This document shows positions 1 to 8,593 of a stretch of DNA of 64,000 nucleotides, one piece after another. The DNA is taken from assembly GCA_052324925.1 (NCBI GenBank), contig JBQPRE010000001.1; one strand, written 5' to 3'. The position numbers and the translations under genes were made by a program. The notes below the pieces were generated by a model. That model saw nothing but the letters and a program-made list of their open reading frames with translations. It did not search any database and was not told the origin of the DNA. The number at the start of each line of letters is the position of its first letter. Positions within the stretch are counted from its first letter, which is position 1. This stretch comes from Flavimobilis sp052324925 (lineage in GTDB: Bacteria > Actinomycetota > Actinomycetes > Actinomycetales > Cellulomonadaceae).

Positions 1-316
1 GGCTTCCCTCTCGTACGAGAGTTATTTGGCATTGACTATCAAGCACACTGTTGAGTTCTCAAGGAACAGACGCGCATCCTCGCTCTTCCCTTGCGGGTCC
101 TGCTCGGAGGCAACCGTTCAAACTTACTCCATCTGCTTTCCGTTGTCCAATCCGGTTTCTTTCGAATCCGGAGGGGCGGAGAGCGTCCGAATCCCGTCAC
201 GACACAGCGATGCTGCATCAGATCTGGGAGCGGTTCTCCCAGCGGGACCGGCCACGAGCTCTCTCCTTGCGGAGGCCTGCTCGCTGTCCGTTCCTCCCTG
301 CCGGGTGAACGAGTAG
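1..316 (-). other. rRNA operon leader (16S lies off the left edge)
   Basis: Read on the minus strand, this stretch contains TGTTCCTTGAGAACTCAACA (complement of 49-68), the boxA-like antitermination and processing motif found upstream of rRNA in actinobacteria. It is followed by a perfect 14-bp palindrome CTCTCGTACGAGAG at 8-21. A promoter lies just upstream at 318-347 and no gene intervenes, so this looks like the 5' leader of an rRNA operon rather than a 16S-23S spacer. The 16S gene itself is outside the window. The small open frames here are not credible genes. Confidence 0.7.
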
Positions 317-317
317 A

Positions 318-347
318 ACGTTACGCGGAGGATTCCGCAGGGGTCAA
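318..347 (-). promoter_or_regulatory. rRNA operon promoter
   Basis: On the minus strand TTGACC (347-342) is followed after 18 bp by TAACGT (323-318), a good sigma-A-type pair. It fires toward the rRNA leader. The rpmF promoter in this window has the same layout (TTGACC, 18 bp, TAGCAT). Confidence 0.6.
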
Positions 348-351
348 ATCC

Positions 352-372
352 GTGACCGGTGACGCCGGTCAC
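352..372. promoter_or_regulatory. inverted repeat upstream of the rRNA promoter
   Basis: GTGACCGG at 352-359 and CCGGTCAC at 365-372 form an 8-bp inverted repeat with a 5-bp gap, directly upstream of the -35 box of the leftward rRNA promoter. It could be a protein site or simply a hairpin; nothing else identifies it. Confidence 0.3.
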
Positions 373-454
373 CCCTCCCGCCGGGCGCGATACCGTGTGC
401 CTGTCGGCAGAGCTGCCGGCCCCGGCATCATGCCGTTCCCTGCAGGAGCACGCC

Positions 455-1084
455 ATGCTCGAAGCCATCGGCTGGATCGGATCCGCGATCCTCGTCTTCT
501 CGCTCATCCAAACCCGCATCCTGCGGCTACGGATCCTCAATCTCATCGGGTGCCTCGTCCACATCGGCTACAACACCGCCGTCGGCGTCTGGCCCATGGT
601 CGGCCTCAACGTCGTCCTTGCGATCGTCAACGTCGTGCAGCTGCGCAGGCTCCTGCGGGAGCGCCACCTCACCGACGGCGGCTACGACGTCCTGCCCACC
701 GCGGTCGACGCGCCCGTCCTCGAGCACCTGCTCGCACGCCACCACGACGACATCGCGGCCCTCCACCCAGGCCCCGTCGCTCCCGCCGAGGCAACCGACG
801 CGTTCCTCGTCCTGCGCGGGGACGAGACCGTCGGCGCCGTCCTCCTCCATGACACCGGCGACGGGACCGCGCGACTCACCCTCGACCACGTCATCGAGCG
901 CTACCGCGACTTCACCCCCGGTGAGCACGTCTTCCGTCGCCCCGGCCCCCTGACCGGACGCGGCTACACCCGCGTCGTCACCCGCCCCGGAATCACCGGT
1001 CGCACCGCCTCCTACTACGAGGCCGTCGGCTTCGAACGCGACGCGACGACCGACGAGTTCGTCCTCACCCTCGACGCGGGATAG
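455..1084 (+). CDS. YgjV-like membrane protein with GNAT-like tail
   Basis: A 209-residue protein. The first ~75 residues form three hydrophobic segments resembling the YgjV inner-membrane family of unknown function. The rest is soluble, and its end (SYYEAVGFERD-like) recalls the last strand and helix of GNAT acetyltransferases. The acetyl-CoA-binding loop is not recognisable, so catalysis is doubtful. The start at 455 is chosen because AGGAG lies 6 bases upstream; a longer frame from 359 adds residues with no membrane or family character. The gene stands alone, divergent from the rRNA operon and convergent with the E2 gene. Function is unknown. Confidence 0.75.
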   Translation: MLEAIGWIGSAILVFSLIQTRILRLRILNLIGCLVHIGYNTAVGVWPMVGLNVVLAIVNVVQLRRLLRERHLTDGGYDVLPTAVDAPVLEHLLARHHDDIAALHPGPVAPAEATDAFLVLRGDETVGAVLLHDTGDGTARLTLDHVIERYRDFTPGEHVFRRPGPLTGRGYTRVVTRPGITGRTASYYEAVGFERDATTDEFVLTLDAG

Positions 1085-1100
1085 CCCAGCGACGCAGACA

Positions 1101-1141
1101 GCGCCCGCCGTCCGCACCCGAACGGGTGGAACGGCGGGCGC
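1101..1141. terminator. bidirectional terminator hairpin
   Basis: GCGCCCGCCG (1101-1110) pairs with CGGCGGGCGC (1132-1141) between two convergent genes, the YgjV-like gene and the E2 gene. There is no T-tract, as is usual in high-GC actinobacteria. Confidence 0.6.
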
Positions 1142-1203
1142 CGTCGTCACACCGACGATCACCGCGACGCCCGCAGCAGCAGGCCGCGGCTGGCACGAGG
1201 CCC

Positions 1204-2697
1204 CTAGACCCAGACGAGCGCCTGACCCGGCTCGTGAAGGACGGCAGCGACGTCCGCGAGGACGCGGCTCGCCAGCTCGCCATCGACCAGCCTGTGGTCG
1301 ACGCTCAGCGCCAGCTGCGTCACCCAACGCTTCTTGATCTTGCCCTTGTGCACCCACGGCTGCTCGCGGATCGCGCCGAACGCCAAGATCGCCGCCTCGC
1401 CGGGGTTGAGGATCGGCGTACCCGTATCGATGCCGAAGACACCCACGTTCGTGATCGTGATCGTGCCGTCCACCATGTCTGCGAGCGGCGTCTTGCCCGT
1501 CCGCGCGAGCGCCGTGAGCCCACCGAGAGCCTGCGCAAGCTGCAACAAGGTCGCACGGTGGGCGTCCTTGATGTTCGGAACCATGAGACCGCGCGGCGTG
1601 GCCGCCGCGATCCCGAGGTTGACGTAGTGCTTGTAGACGATCTCCTGCGCGGCCTCGTCCCAGCTCGCGTTGATCTCGGGGTGCCGGTCGATCGCGATGA
1701 GCAACGCCTTCATGGCAACGAGCAGCGGCGTCACGCGGACCTCCGCAAAATCACGGTCCGCACGCAGCCGCTCGACCAGACGCATCGTCCGCGTGACGTC
1801 GACCGTGTGGAAGACCGTGACGTGCGGAGCCGAGAACGCGCTCGCCACCATCGCCTCGGCAGTGCGCTTGCGCACCGACCGCACCGGGACGCGCGTCTGG
1901 CGACCGTCTGACGTCACCGCACCTTGCGCGAGCCACGGGTTGTCGTCGTCGTTCGGGTACGTCGCGAGCGTGCGCGGATCGATGCGCTCCGCCTGCCCCA
2001 GCACGTCCTCACGCGTGACGAGCCCGCCCGGGCCCGTCGGGACGATCGACGTGAGGTCGACGCCCAGGTCCCGTGCGAGCTTGCGCACAGGCGGCTTGAC
2101 CCGGACACCCGACGCCGACGACGCAGAAGCCGGGCTCGACGCCGAGGGCGCCGGCGCAGGAGTCGCCGGACGCGCGGGAGCCGACGCGTCGGCAGGCGCA
2201 GCGCTTGCACGCGACGGCGCGGGTGACGACGGCGCGGCAGGCGCAGCGCTCGCACGCGACGGCGCGGCAGCCGACGACGTGGCTGTGGGCTGCGCCCGCC
2301 GCGGCCGACGCGTCGGTGCGTGCTCCGCCGTGCCGTACCCGACGAGAACCGCGCCCGACCCCGAGTCAGCATCGCCGGGCTCCGCCGCCGCGACAGCCGG
2401 AGCCGAGCTCGCGGCCGTACCCGACACAGCAGCCGGAACCGCGACGCCACCCGGATCCGTGTCGATGACGATGATCGGCGTCCCGACGTCGACCGTCGTG
2501 CCCTCGGGCGCGAGGATCTCCGCCACCACACCCGTCCACGGGCTCGGCAGCTCGACGAGCGACTTCGCCGTCTCGATCTCGACGATCGTCTGGTTGACCG
2601 TCACCTCGTCACCCACCGCGACGAGCCACTGGACGATCTCAGCCTCGGTCAGGCCCTCGCCGGCGTCGGGCAGAGGAAAGGACTCAAAGGTCGGCAC
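1204..2697 (-). CDS. 2-oxoacid dehydrogenase E2 (dihydrolipoamide acyltransferase)
   Basis: A 497-residue E2 core subunit that moves acyl groups from the lipoyl arm to CoA. One N-terminal lipoyl domain carries the lipoylated lysine at K45 (IETAKS). A long Ala/Pro-rich linker (about 90-195) follows, then a peripheral-subunit-binding domain (about 198-235, VRKLARDLGVDL) and the catalytic domain ending with the active-site SVDHRLVDG (His 468, Asp 472). It starts at GTG 2697 with GGAGA upstream. It is the last gene of an E1alpha-E1beta-E2 operon that has no E3 gene. This subunit set is most often branched-chain 2-oxoacid dehydrogenase in actinobacteria, but pyruvate cannot be excluded. Confidence 0.92.
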   Translation of the reverse strand: MPTFESFPLPDAGEGLTEAEIVQWLVAVGDEVTVNQTIVEIETAKSLVELPSPWTGVVAEILAPEGTTVDVGTPIIVIDTDPGGVAVPAAVSGTAASSAPAVAAAEPGDADSGSGAVLVGYGTAEHAPTRRPRRAQPTATSSAAAPSRASAAPAAPSSPAPSRASAAPADASAPARPATPAPAPSASSPASASSASGVRVKPPVRKLARDLGVDLTSIVPTGPGGLVTREDVLGQAERIDPRTLATYPNDDDNPWLAQGAVTSDGRQTRVPVRSVRKRTAEAMVASAFSAPHVTVFHTVDVTRTMRLVERLRADRDFAEVRVTPLLVAMKALLIAIDRHPEINASWDEAAQEIVYKHYVNLGIAAATPRGLMVPNIKDAHRATLLQLAQALGGLTALARTGKTPLADMVDGTITITNVGVFGIDTGTPILNPGEAAILAFGAIREQPWVHKGKIKKRWVTQLALSVDHRLVDGELASRVLADVAAVLHEPGQALVWV

Positions 2698-2709
2698 AGC
2701 GTCTCCGTC

Positions 2710-3789
2710 TCAGAAAGCCAGCGAGCGGTCGACCGCGTCAAGGACGCGGTCGAGCCCGGGCAGGTAGTCGTGCTCGATCTTCGCGACCGGATACGGCGTG
2801 TGGAAGCCGCCCACACGCAGCACAGGCGCCTCGAGCGAGTAGAAGCACTCCTCGGACACGCGCGCCGCGACCTCGCCGCCCACACCGTGGAAGACGGGCG
2901 CCTCATGGATGACCACGCACCGGCCCGTGCGACGCACCGAGTCCGCGATCGTCGGGAAGTCGATCGGTGAGATCGAACGCAGGTCGATGACCTCGAGGCT
3001 GCGCCCCTCCGCCTCCGCAGCGGCCGCAGCCGCGAGCGCCACATGAACCGACGGCCCGTACGCGACGAGCGTGAGATCCGTGCCCGGCCGCGCGACGACC
3101 GCGCGGTCGAGGCAGTCATGACCGATGGCCTCGTACGCGGTCGGCACACCCGCCTCAGGCAGCGCGAGCGGCGCCACCTCGACCGGACCCTTGTCCCAGT
3201 AACGTCCCTTGGGCTCGAGGAAGAGCACCGGATCCGGCGACGCGATTGCCTCGCGCAGCATGAGATAGGCATCGGCAGAGTTCGACGGCGAGACCACACG
3301 CAACCCGGCCGTGTGCGCGAAGAGCGCCTCGGGGCTCTCCGAGTGGTGCTCGACCGCACCGATGCCACCGCCGTAAGGAACACGGATGACGATCGGGAGC
3401 GTCACGCGACCCGAGGTGCGGTAGTGCATCTTCGCCAGCTGCGTCGTGATCTGGTCGAACGCCGGGAAGATGAAGCCGTCGAACTGGATCTCGAGAACCG
3501 GCCGATAGCCCCGCATCGCCAGACCGATCGCGGTCCCGACGATGCCGGACTCCGCGAGCGGCGTGTCGACGACGCGGTCCTCACCGAACTCGGCCTGGAG
3601 CCCGTCCGTCACGCGGAAGACCCCGCCGAGCCGGCCGACGTCCTCACCCATGACCAGAACCTTCGGGTCCTCCGCGAGCGCCTGACGCATCGCGAGCGTG
3701 ATCGCCTTCGCAAGCGGCAGCGCAGTCGTCCCCACGGGGAACGGGGCCACGCGGGCCTCACCCGCGGCGGTCGTCGTCATCGTGGTCAT
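2710..3789 (-). CDS. 2-oxoacid dehydrogenase E1 component, beta subunit
   Basis: A 359-residue beta subunit of the thiamine-diphosphate-dependent decarboxylase. It shows the family hallmarks GEDVG near the N-terminus, the DTPLAESGIVG segment, and the C-terminal transketolase-type domain with the DLRSISPID motif. The start at 3789 has GGAGGTG six bases upstream and overlaps the E1alpha stop as ATGA, so the two subunits are translationally coupled in equal amounts. An in-frame ATG nine bases further in is a weaker alternative. The E2 gene begins 12 bases after its end. Confidence 0.93.
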   Translation of the reverse strand: MTTMTTTAAGEARVAPFPVGTTALPLAKAITLAMRQALAEDPKVLVMGEDVGRLGGVFRVTDGLQAEFGEDRVVDTPLAESGIVGTAIGLAMRGYRPVLEIQFDGFIFPAFDQITTQLAKMHYRTSGRVTLPIVIRVPYGGGIGAVEHHSESPEALFAHTAGLRVVSPSNSADAYLMLREAIASPDPVLFLEPKGRYWDKGPVEVAPLALPEAGVPTAYEAIGHDCLDRAVVARPGTDLTLVAYGPSVHVALAAAAAAEAEGRSLEVIDLRSISPIDFPTIADSVRRTGRCVVIHEAPVFHGVGGEVAARVSEECFYSLEAPVLRVGGFHTPYPVAKIEHDYLPGLDRVLDAVDRSLAF

Positions 3790-4940
3790 CGGGCACCTCC
3801 GTCGGCGAAGCCGGACTCGTACTCGGCGAAGAACGCGCGCTCATCCTCAAGAACGGCGTGCGCGCTCGCGTACACGTGATCGAACATGCTCGACGCGGGC
3901 GGCGCTTCCATCGTGCGCACGGTTTCGCGCACGCGCGCGCCGAGAGCGCCCGCTTCCTCGCGCACCTCAGCCGCCCAGGAGTCCTCCCACGCGTCCTCGC
4001 GGCGCAAGAGCGCCTCGACACGAGCGATCGGGTCGCGGTCGCGCCACTGCTGCTCAAGCTCCCGCGTGCGGTAGCGCGTCGGGTCGTCGGACGTCGTGTG
4101 CGCACCCATCCGGAACGTGAACGCCTCCACGAGGCTCGGGCCCCCGCCCGAACGTGCCCGCTCGAGCGCCTCCTGGGTCACGGCGTAGGTCGCGAGCACA
4201 TCGTTGCCGTCGACCCGGATGCCCGGGACACCGAAGCCCTCACCGCGACGCGCGACCGGAACCCGGAACTGGCGGTCGTTGGGCTCGGAGATCGCGAACT
4301 GGTTGTTCTGGCAGAACAGCACGAGCGGCGCCTGGTTGACCGCCGCGAAGACGAGCGCCTCGTTGACGTCGCCCTGCGCGGTCGCACCGTCGCCGAAGTA
4401 CGTGACCACCGCGGTGTCGACCGTCGGGTCGCCCGTCCCGACGACGCCGTCTCGCTGGACGCCCATCGCGTAGCCCGTCGCGTGCAACGTGTGCGAGCCG
4501 ATGACGAGGGTGTAATTGTGGAACCGGTGCGCCTCGCCGTCCCAGCCGCCGTGGTCGATCCCGCGGAAGAGTCGAAGGATCTCGGCGAGGTCGACGCCGC
4601 GCGTGTGCGCGACGCCGTGCTCGCGGTAGGAGGGGAAGACGTAGTCCTGGGGCGCGAGCGCGCGCCCGGACCCGACCTGCGCAGCCTCCTGGCCGAGGCA
4701 CTGGGCCCACAGGCCGAGCTGCCCCTGGCGCTGGAGCGACGTGGCCTCGTCGTCGAAGGCACGCACGAGCACCATGTCGCGCCACAGGTTCCGGACGTCG
4801 CCGTGATCGAGGTGGGCCGCGCGTTCGCGGTAGCCCTCCCAGCGGTCGTCCGTCGTGCGCTCACCCGTGGGGGTGAGCAGCTGCACCATCGGAACGTCTG
4901 AGCCGTTCTGGCCCGTGCGCTCGGTTGCGTCGTCGGTCAC
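3786..4940 (-). CDS. 2-oxoacid dehydrogenase E1 component, alpha subunit
   Basis: A 384-residue alpha subunit of the E1 decarboxylase. The thiamine diphosphate motif runs from GDG (183-185) to NN (212-213), with the usual QNNQFA end. The GTG at 4940 is chosen as start because GGGGAGA sits about 6 bases upstream; the open frame extends to 5090 but that part has no family similarity. It is the first gene of the operon. A TACGC-N2-GCGTA palindrome lies about 70 bp upstream and may be an operator. Whether the substrate is pyruvate or branched-chain 2-oxoacids cannot be read from the sequence. Confidence 0.92.
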   Translation of the reverse strand: MTDDATERTGQNGSDVPMVQLLTPTGERTTDDRWEGYRERAAHLDHGDVRNLWRDMVLVRAFDDEATSLQRQGQLGLWAQCLGQEAAQVGSGRALAPQDYVFPSYREHGVAHTRGVDLAEILRLFRGIDHGGWDGEAHRFHNYTLVIGSHTLHATGYAMGVQRDGVVGTGDPTVDTAVVTYFGDGATAQGDVNEALVFAAVNQAPLVLFCQNNQFAISEPNDRQFRVPVARRGEGFGVPGIRVDGNDVLATYAVTQEALERARSGGGPSLVEAFTFRMGAHTTSDDPTRYRTRELEQQWRDRDPIARVEALLRREDAWEDSWAAEVREEAGALGARVRETVRTMEAPPASSMFDHVYASAHAVLEDERAFFAEYESGFADGGAR

Positions 4941-5008
4941 GAAGGGTCTCCCCGAGAGCTTTCGGCAGGACGCCGACCGCGGCCGACGTTGGCTACGGTT
5001 GCGTAACC

Positions 5009-5020
5009 TACGCCAGCGTA
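5009..5020. promoter_or_regulatory. palindrome upstream of the E1alpha operon
   Basis: TACGCCAGCGTA is a palindrome with 5-bp arms around CA, lying about 70 bp before the E1alpha start. A related half-site GCGTAACC lies immediately beside it. The spacing and position suit a TetR- or GntR-type repressor of acyl-CoA or amino-acid catabolism. The regulator is not in the window. Confidence 0.35.
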
Positions 5021-5123
5021 AGCAGATGGGATCGACGAAGGGATGGGCTGGCGCGCCACGAGCAGCGACAGATCTTTGTAGGAGTCCCACAAAGCCGTTC
5101 GTGAGACCCGACGGCTGTCCTCG

Positions 5124-5516
5124 TCAGCGCTCCGAGCGGTCCGCACGACCGATCGCGAGAGATCCGCAGAACGACACGATCGAGACGAGCAGCGCCGCGA
5201 CGATCGCCGTCCAGAACCCACCCTCGATGCGGATGCCCCACGACGTCTGCTCGGTGATCCACGCGGTGAGCATGAGCATGAGTGCGTTGACCACGAACGT
5301 GAAGAGGCCAAGCGTGAGGATGTAGAACGGCGTCGACACGAGCGCCACGATCGGGCGGACGGCCGCGTTGATGACACCGAAGATGGCCGCAGTCCCGAGG
5401 AGGACCGCGATCTTGCCCTCCGTCGAGCTCGATCCGACGAGGAAGAAGCCCGAGACGAGCAGCGACGTGATCCACAGGGCGAACGCGTTGACGATGACAC
5501 GCAGAACGAAGCTCAT
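5124..5516 (-). CDS. phage-holin-family small membrane protein
   Basis: A 130-residue protein with four hydrophobic segments (about 3-25, 34-55, 62-85 and 96-120) matching the actinobacterial four-TM 'phage holin family' proteins. These are chromosomal housekeeping membrane proteins of unknown role, not evidence of a prophage. The start at 5516 is favoured over a frame opening at 5642, which runs into hisC. A CAGGAT hexamer lies 6 bp upstream of the ATG, suggesting a leaderless message. It diverges from hisC with 50 bp between starts. Confidence 0.8.
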   Translation of the reverse strand: MSFVLRVIVNAFALWITSLLVSGFFLVGSSSTEGKIAVLLGTAAIFGVINAAVRPIVALVSTPFYILTLGLFTFVVNALMLMLTAWITEQTSWGIRIEGGFWTAIVAALLVSIVSFCGSLAIGRADRSER

Positions 5517-5566
5517 GACGTGATCCTGCCAGCACCGCACTCCCGTGTCAGTGGGATGCTGTCCCC

Positions 5567-6634
5567 GTGAGCGACTCCCCCCAGCTGCGGCCCGCCGTCG
5601 GCGCGCTGCCCGCCTACGTCCCCGGCGCCCGCGCAGGTGCAACCTCGTTCAAGCTGTCCTCGAACGAAAACCCGTACCCCGTGCACCCGGCCGTCCTCGC
5701 CGCGATCGCCGACGCCGCGCAGGACACCAACCGGTACCCCGACATGCACGCGACCGAGCTGTGCACCGCGATCGCCACCATGATCGGCGTGCGTCCGGGC
5801 GAGGTCGTCGCGGGCAACGGGTCCGTGGCCGTCCTCTCGCACATCCTCGCGGCCTTCGTCGATGCGGGCGACGAGGTCGTCATGCCATGGCGGTCGTTCG
5901 AGGCCTACCCCATCGCGGTACAGATCGCGGGCGGGTCCCAGGTGCGCGTTCCCCTCACCGACGGCGGTCGGCTCGACCTCGCAGCCATGGCCGCGGCCGT
6001 CACGGAACGCACCAAGGTCATCCTCGTGTGCACGCCCAACAACCCCACCGGCCCCGCCGTCCACAGGGACGAGCTCGAGACCTTCCTCGCGGCGGTCCCG
6101 CGCCGCGTCGTCGTCGTGCTTGACGAGGCCTACGTCGAGTTCGTCCGCGACCCGCAGGCGCCCGACGGCGTCGCGACCTACGCGGCCCACTCCAACGTCG
6201 TCATGCTGCGCACGTTCTCCAAGGCCTACGGCCTGGCCGGGCTGCGCGTCGGCTATGCGGTCGCGCGGCCACGGCTCGCGGCCGGGATCCGCGCGTGCGC
6301 GACACCCTTCGGCGTCTCGCACGTCGCCCAGCTCGCCGCCCTCGCCGCAATCGCCCACCGCGACCGCCTGCTCGAGCTCGTCGACGAGATCGTCGACGAA
6401 CGCACCCGGCTCGTCGGGCAGCTCCGCGCCCAGGGCTGGGACCTGCCCGAGACCCAGGCGAACTTCGTGTGGCTGCCGCTCGGCGAGCAGACCGTTGCCC
6501 GCGCGGCCGAGGCAGCGAGCGCCGGGGTCGTCGTCCGTCCCTTTGCGGGCGAGGGGATCCGGGTGAGCGTCGGTGAGCCCGAGGCGACCGATCTCTTCTG
6601 CCAGATCACCGCAACGTGGCGCGACGGGTCCTGA
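5567..6634 (+). CDS. hisC: histidinol-phosphate aminotransferase
   Basis: A 355-residue fold-type I PLP aminotransferase that converts imidazole acetol phosphate to histidinol phosphate; homologues also act on aromatic keto acids. It has SSNENPYP near the N-terminus, the PNNPTG loop (158-162) and the PLP lysine K219 in TFSKAYGLAGLRVGYA. Length is normal for the family. It starts at GTG 5567. The other histidine genes are not nearby, so a paralogue acting in phenylalanine synthesis is possible. Confidence 0.88.
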   Translation: MSDSPQLRPAVGALPAYVPGARAGATSFKLSSNENPYPVHPAVLAAIADAAQDTNRYPDMHATELCTAIATMIGVRPGEVVAGNGSVAVLSHILAAFVDAGDEVVMPWRSFEAYPIAVQIAGGSQVRVPLTDGGRLDLAAMAAAVTERTKVILVCTPNNPTGPAVHRDELETFLAAVPRRVVVVLDEAYVEFVRDPQAPDGVATYAAHSNVVMLRTFSKAYGLAGLRVGYAVARPRLAAGIRACATPFGVSHVAQLAALAAIAHRDRLLELVDEIVDERTRLVGQLRAQGWDLPETQANFVWLPLGEQTVARAAEAASAGVVVRPFAGEGIRVSVGEPEATDLFCQITATWRDGS

Positions 6635-6666
6635 CCCAGCGCGCGAGCACCTCGGCGCAAGCGGGA

Positions 6667-8139
6667 TCATGAGGACTGCGGAGCATAGATCGCGACGCCT
6701 CCCGGGATGAGATCTTGCACGGGCCCGTGCCCGTGCCCGTGCCCAGCGACCTCGCGGACCACGCCGTCGATCGCAGCCGTCACGGTTGACCCCTCGAGCG
6801 CCTCCGCCACGCGCGCGCCATTGCCGATCGCATGCCTGCTGTCCTCCGCCGCGTGAGGCGTGCCGAGCGCCTCGGCCGGGTTGAGGTTGATGGTCGTCCG
6901 CGACGGGGTCGCGGGGTTGGGCCGGCCATCGAGCGCATGCACCAGATCCCCCGCGGTCTCGTAGTGCGCCGCCACAACCGACGGTGGCAGGTCGATCCCG
7001 CCGCTGGGTGACCCCACCGTGATGAGCCCTCCGTCGCCGCGCTCCGCTGCGAGCCGTGTCGCGATGATGCCACCCTGGCTGTGGCCCACAAACACGACCT
7101 TCTCACCCGCCCGGATGCCCGCCGCCGCCATCGCCGCCTCGACCGCGCGCAGGGAGCGCTCACGTGTGCCGCGCAGCAGCCCGGTGTTGTTCGCGTACGA
7201 GCGCGCATGATCAGCCTCGTAGAAGTCCTTGCGCCGGGGGTCCGGCTTCCCTTCGCTCCCCGGGATGTAGACGACCCAGGCACTCGAACCGTCCGCGAGC
7301 AGGTTGCGCTGAATCCCGACAGCGCCGTCGCGCGCGTCACGGTTGATGGCTTCGAGCGTCCGCAGGGCCTCAGCCGACGTGCCGGCGCGGCGCGCGTCCG
7401 CGACGGCCGGCTGGGCCACCATCGCCGGGGTCGCCAGCTCGGCGCGGGTCTTGCGGGTGCGCAGCCACGTGAGGGGTTGGATGAACCCCAGATCCGTCAC
7501 GTCGGTCAGCAGGTCCGCGGTTCCCGCACGCGTCAACGGATCGCGCGCGCCCATCGCCCACGTGAACGGCGCGGCGAGCGGGCTCCAGGTGGCCGACGCA
7601 GCGGCGCGCGCGTTCGTGAGGACATCGAGCGCCAGACCCACGTAGTCGACATTGGCCAGGCCACGACGCACGACGTCGGTGACGGACGAGAACACCGATC
7701 TCTCTGCGCCCTCATAGATCGTGCGGGCCGCCGTCACGTCGCCGGCCAGCAGCCTCGCCTCACGGACCGCAGCGTCGAGCCCATCCCCCACGCGCCCGAG
7801 GTCGTACCTCACGTCCGCCGCCTTGCCTGAGGCCACGCTCCAGGCCGTGCGCACCCCGCCGCTCAGGGGCGAGACACACGCCTCGCCCGTCACGCGCCTC
7901 ACCTCGAGACCGACTCGCTCGGTCACCGCGTCGAGGTCGGCCACGGCCGCAGCCTGCTGAGCCGACGCGCCCTCCAGAGCGGATGCGAGCGACCTGAGGT
8001 CGGTCGCCAGCTCGTCCAGGTCGTCGAGGTTGATCCGCGCGTCCAGCGTCCCTCCGGCCACGCTGACCCCCGCGGGCAACGGCGGCGGGGCAAGGCCGGG
8101 ACCGCGCCCGTCGCTGCAGCCAGGGGGCGTGCCGCTCAC
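6667..8139 (-). CDS. alpha/beta hydrolase with WXG100-like N-terminal helices
   Basis: A 490-residue protein. Residues about 33-180 are helical and Ala-rich, resembling the WXG100/LXG-type heads of ESX substrates. The C-terminal part is an alpha/beta hydrolase with the nucleophile elbow GHSQGG (352-357, Ser 354). There is no signal peptide. Near the C-terminus a GHGHGHG run comes from a GTGCCC hexanucleotide repeat. The start overlaps the stop of the small WXG100-like gene as ATGA, so the two proteins are co-translated. The pairing suggests an ESX/T7SS-linked esterase or lipase effector, or a surface enzyme; no T7SS machinery or immunity gene is visible in the window. Confidence 0.75.
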   Translation of the reverse strand: MSGTPPGCSDGRGPGLAPPPLPAGVSVAGGTLDARINLDDLDELATDLRSLASALEGASAQQAAAVADLDAVTERVGLEVRRVTGEACVSPLSGGVRTAWSVASGKAADVRYDLGRVGDGLDAAVREARLLAGDVTAARTIYEGAERSVFSSVTDVVRRGLANVDYVGLALDVLTNARAAASATWSPLAAPFTWAMGARDPLTRAGTADLLTDVTDLGFIQPLTWLRTRKTRAELATPAMVAQPAVADARRAGTSAEALRTLEAINRDARDGAVGIQRNLLADGSSAWVVYIPGSEGKPDPRRKDFYEADHARSYANNTGLLRGTRERSLRAVEAAMAAAGIRAGEKVVFVGHSQGGIIATRLAAERGDGGLITVGSPSGGIDLPPSVVAAHYETAGDLVHALDGRPNPATPSRTTINLNPAEALGTPHAAEDSRHAIGNGARVAEALEGSTVTAAIDGVVREVAGHGHGHGPVQDLIPGGVAIYAPQSS

Positions 8140-8450
8140 GGCTGCACCGACCGAGCGAGCTCCGCTGCGGACTCGGCGGCACCCATCGCCTGCGTCAACG
8201 ACATGAGTGCCGTCTCAACCTCGGCACAGGTCGCCTCGACCGTCACGAGGGCCTCGCTCAGGTCCCCGAGGAGCGAGAGGAACCGGGTGGCCGAGTCCGA
8301 GCGCCACGACGTCCCGCTCACCTGTCGAAGCGTCGCGTGCGCGGCCGTCAGGGCCCCGGACACCTCGCTCATGCGTGAACCCACCCACGTGATCTCTGAC
8401 CCGAAGGGTGCGGGATATGCGGGCAGCGGCGTGTAGATGTCTTCGATCAT
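8136..8450 (-). CDS. WXG100-like small helical protein
   Basis: A 104-residue, largely helical protein of ESAT-6/WXG100 size. A TSWRSDSA segment near the middle gives the Trp of the WxG-type turn between two helices, although the exact WXG is replaced by WRS. It lacks a signal peptide and membrane segment. A TACCGT hexamer 7 bp before the ATG (8458-8463) suggests a leaderless promoter. It is coupled by an ATGA overlap to the following hydrolase, as in many two-gene ESX-like partner and substrate pairs. The family assignment rests on size, helicity and context. Confidence 0.65.
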   Translation of the reverse strand: MIEDIYTPLPAYPAPFGSEITWVGSRMSEVSGALTAAHATLRQVSGTSWRSDSATRFLSLLGDLSEALVTVEATCAEVETALMSLTQAMGAAESAAELARSVQP

Positions 8451-8593
8451 GCGGCCGACGGTAGGGGCCCCCCGGTCGACGCGCGCGGCCGCTCCTCACA
8501 TCCGTGGACGGCACGCGAGAACCCTGCCCTGTGGTCAGGTCGCAGGCCGGACGACCCCGCCGCAGCGCGTGCCCGCCGTGGCAGGATGCTGCC

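Noticed and set aside
1..316. 16S-23S spacer instead of an rRNA leader
   Set aside because: A promoter lies directly upstream and the neighbouring gene begins at 455, so no 16S gene precedes this segment in the reading direction.
5124..5516. prophage remnant from the holin-like gene
   Set aside because: No phage structural, lysis or integrase genes surround it. The four-TM family is a normal chromosomal protein in actinobacteria.
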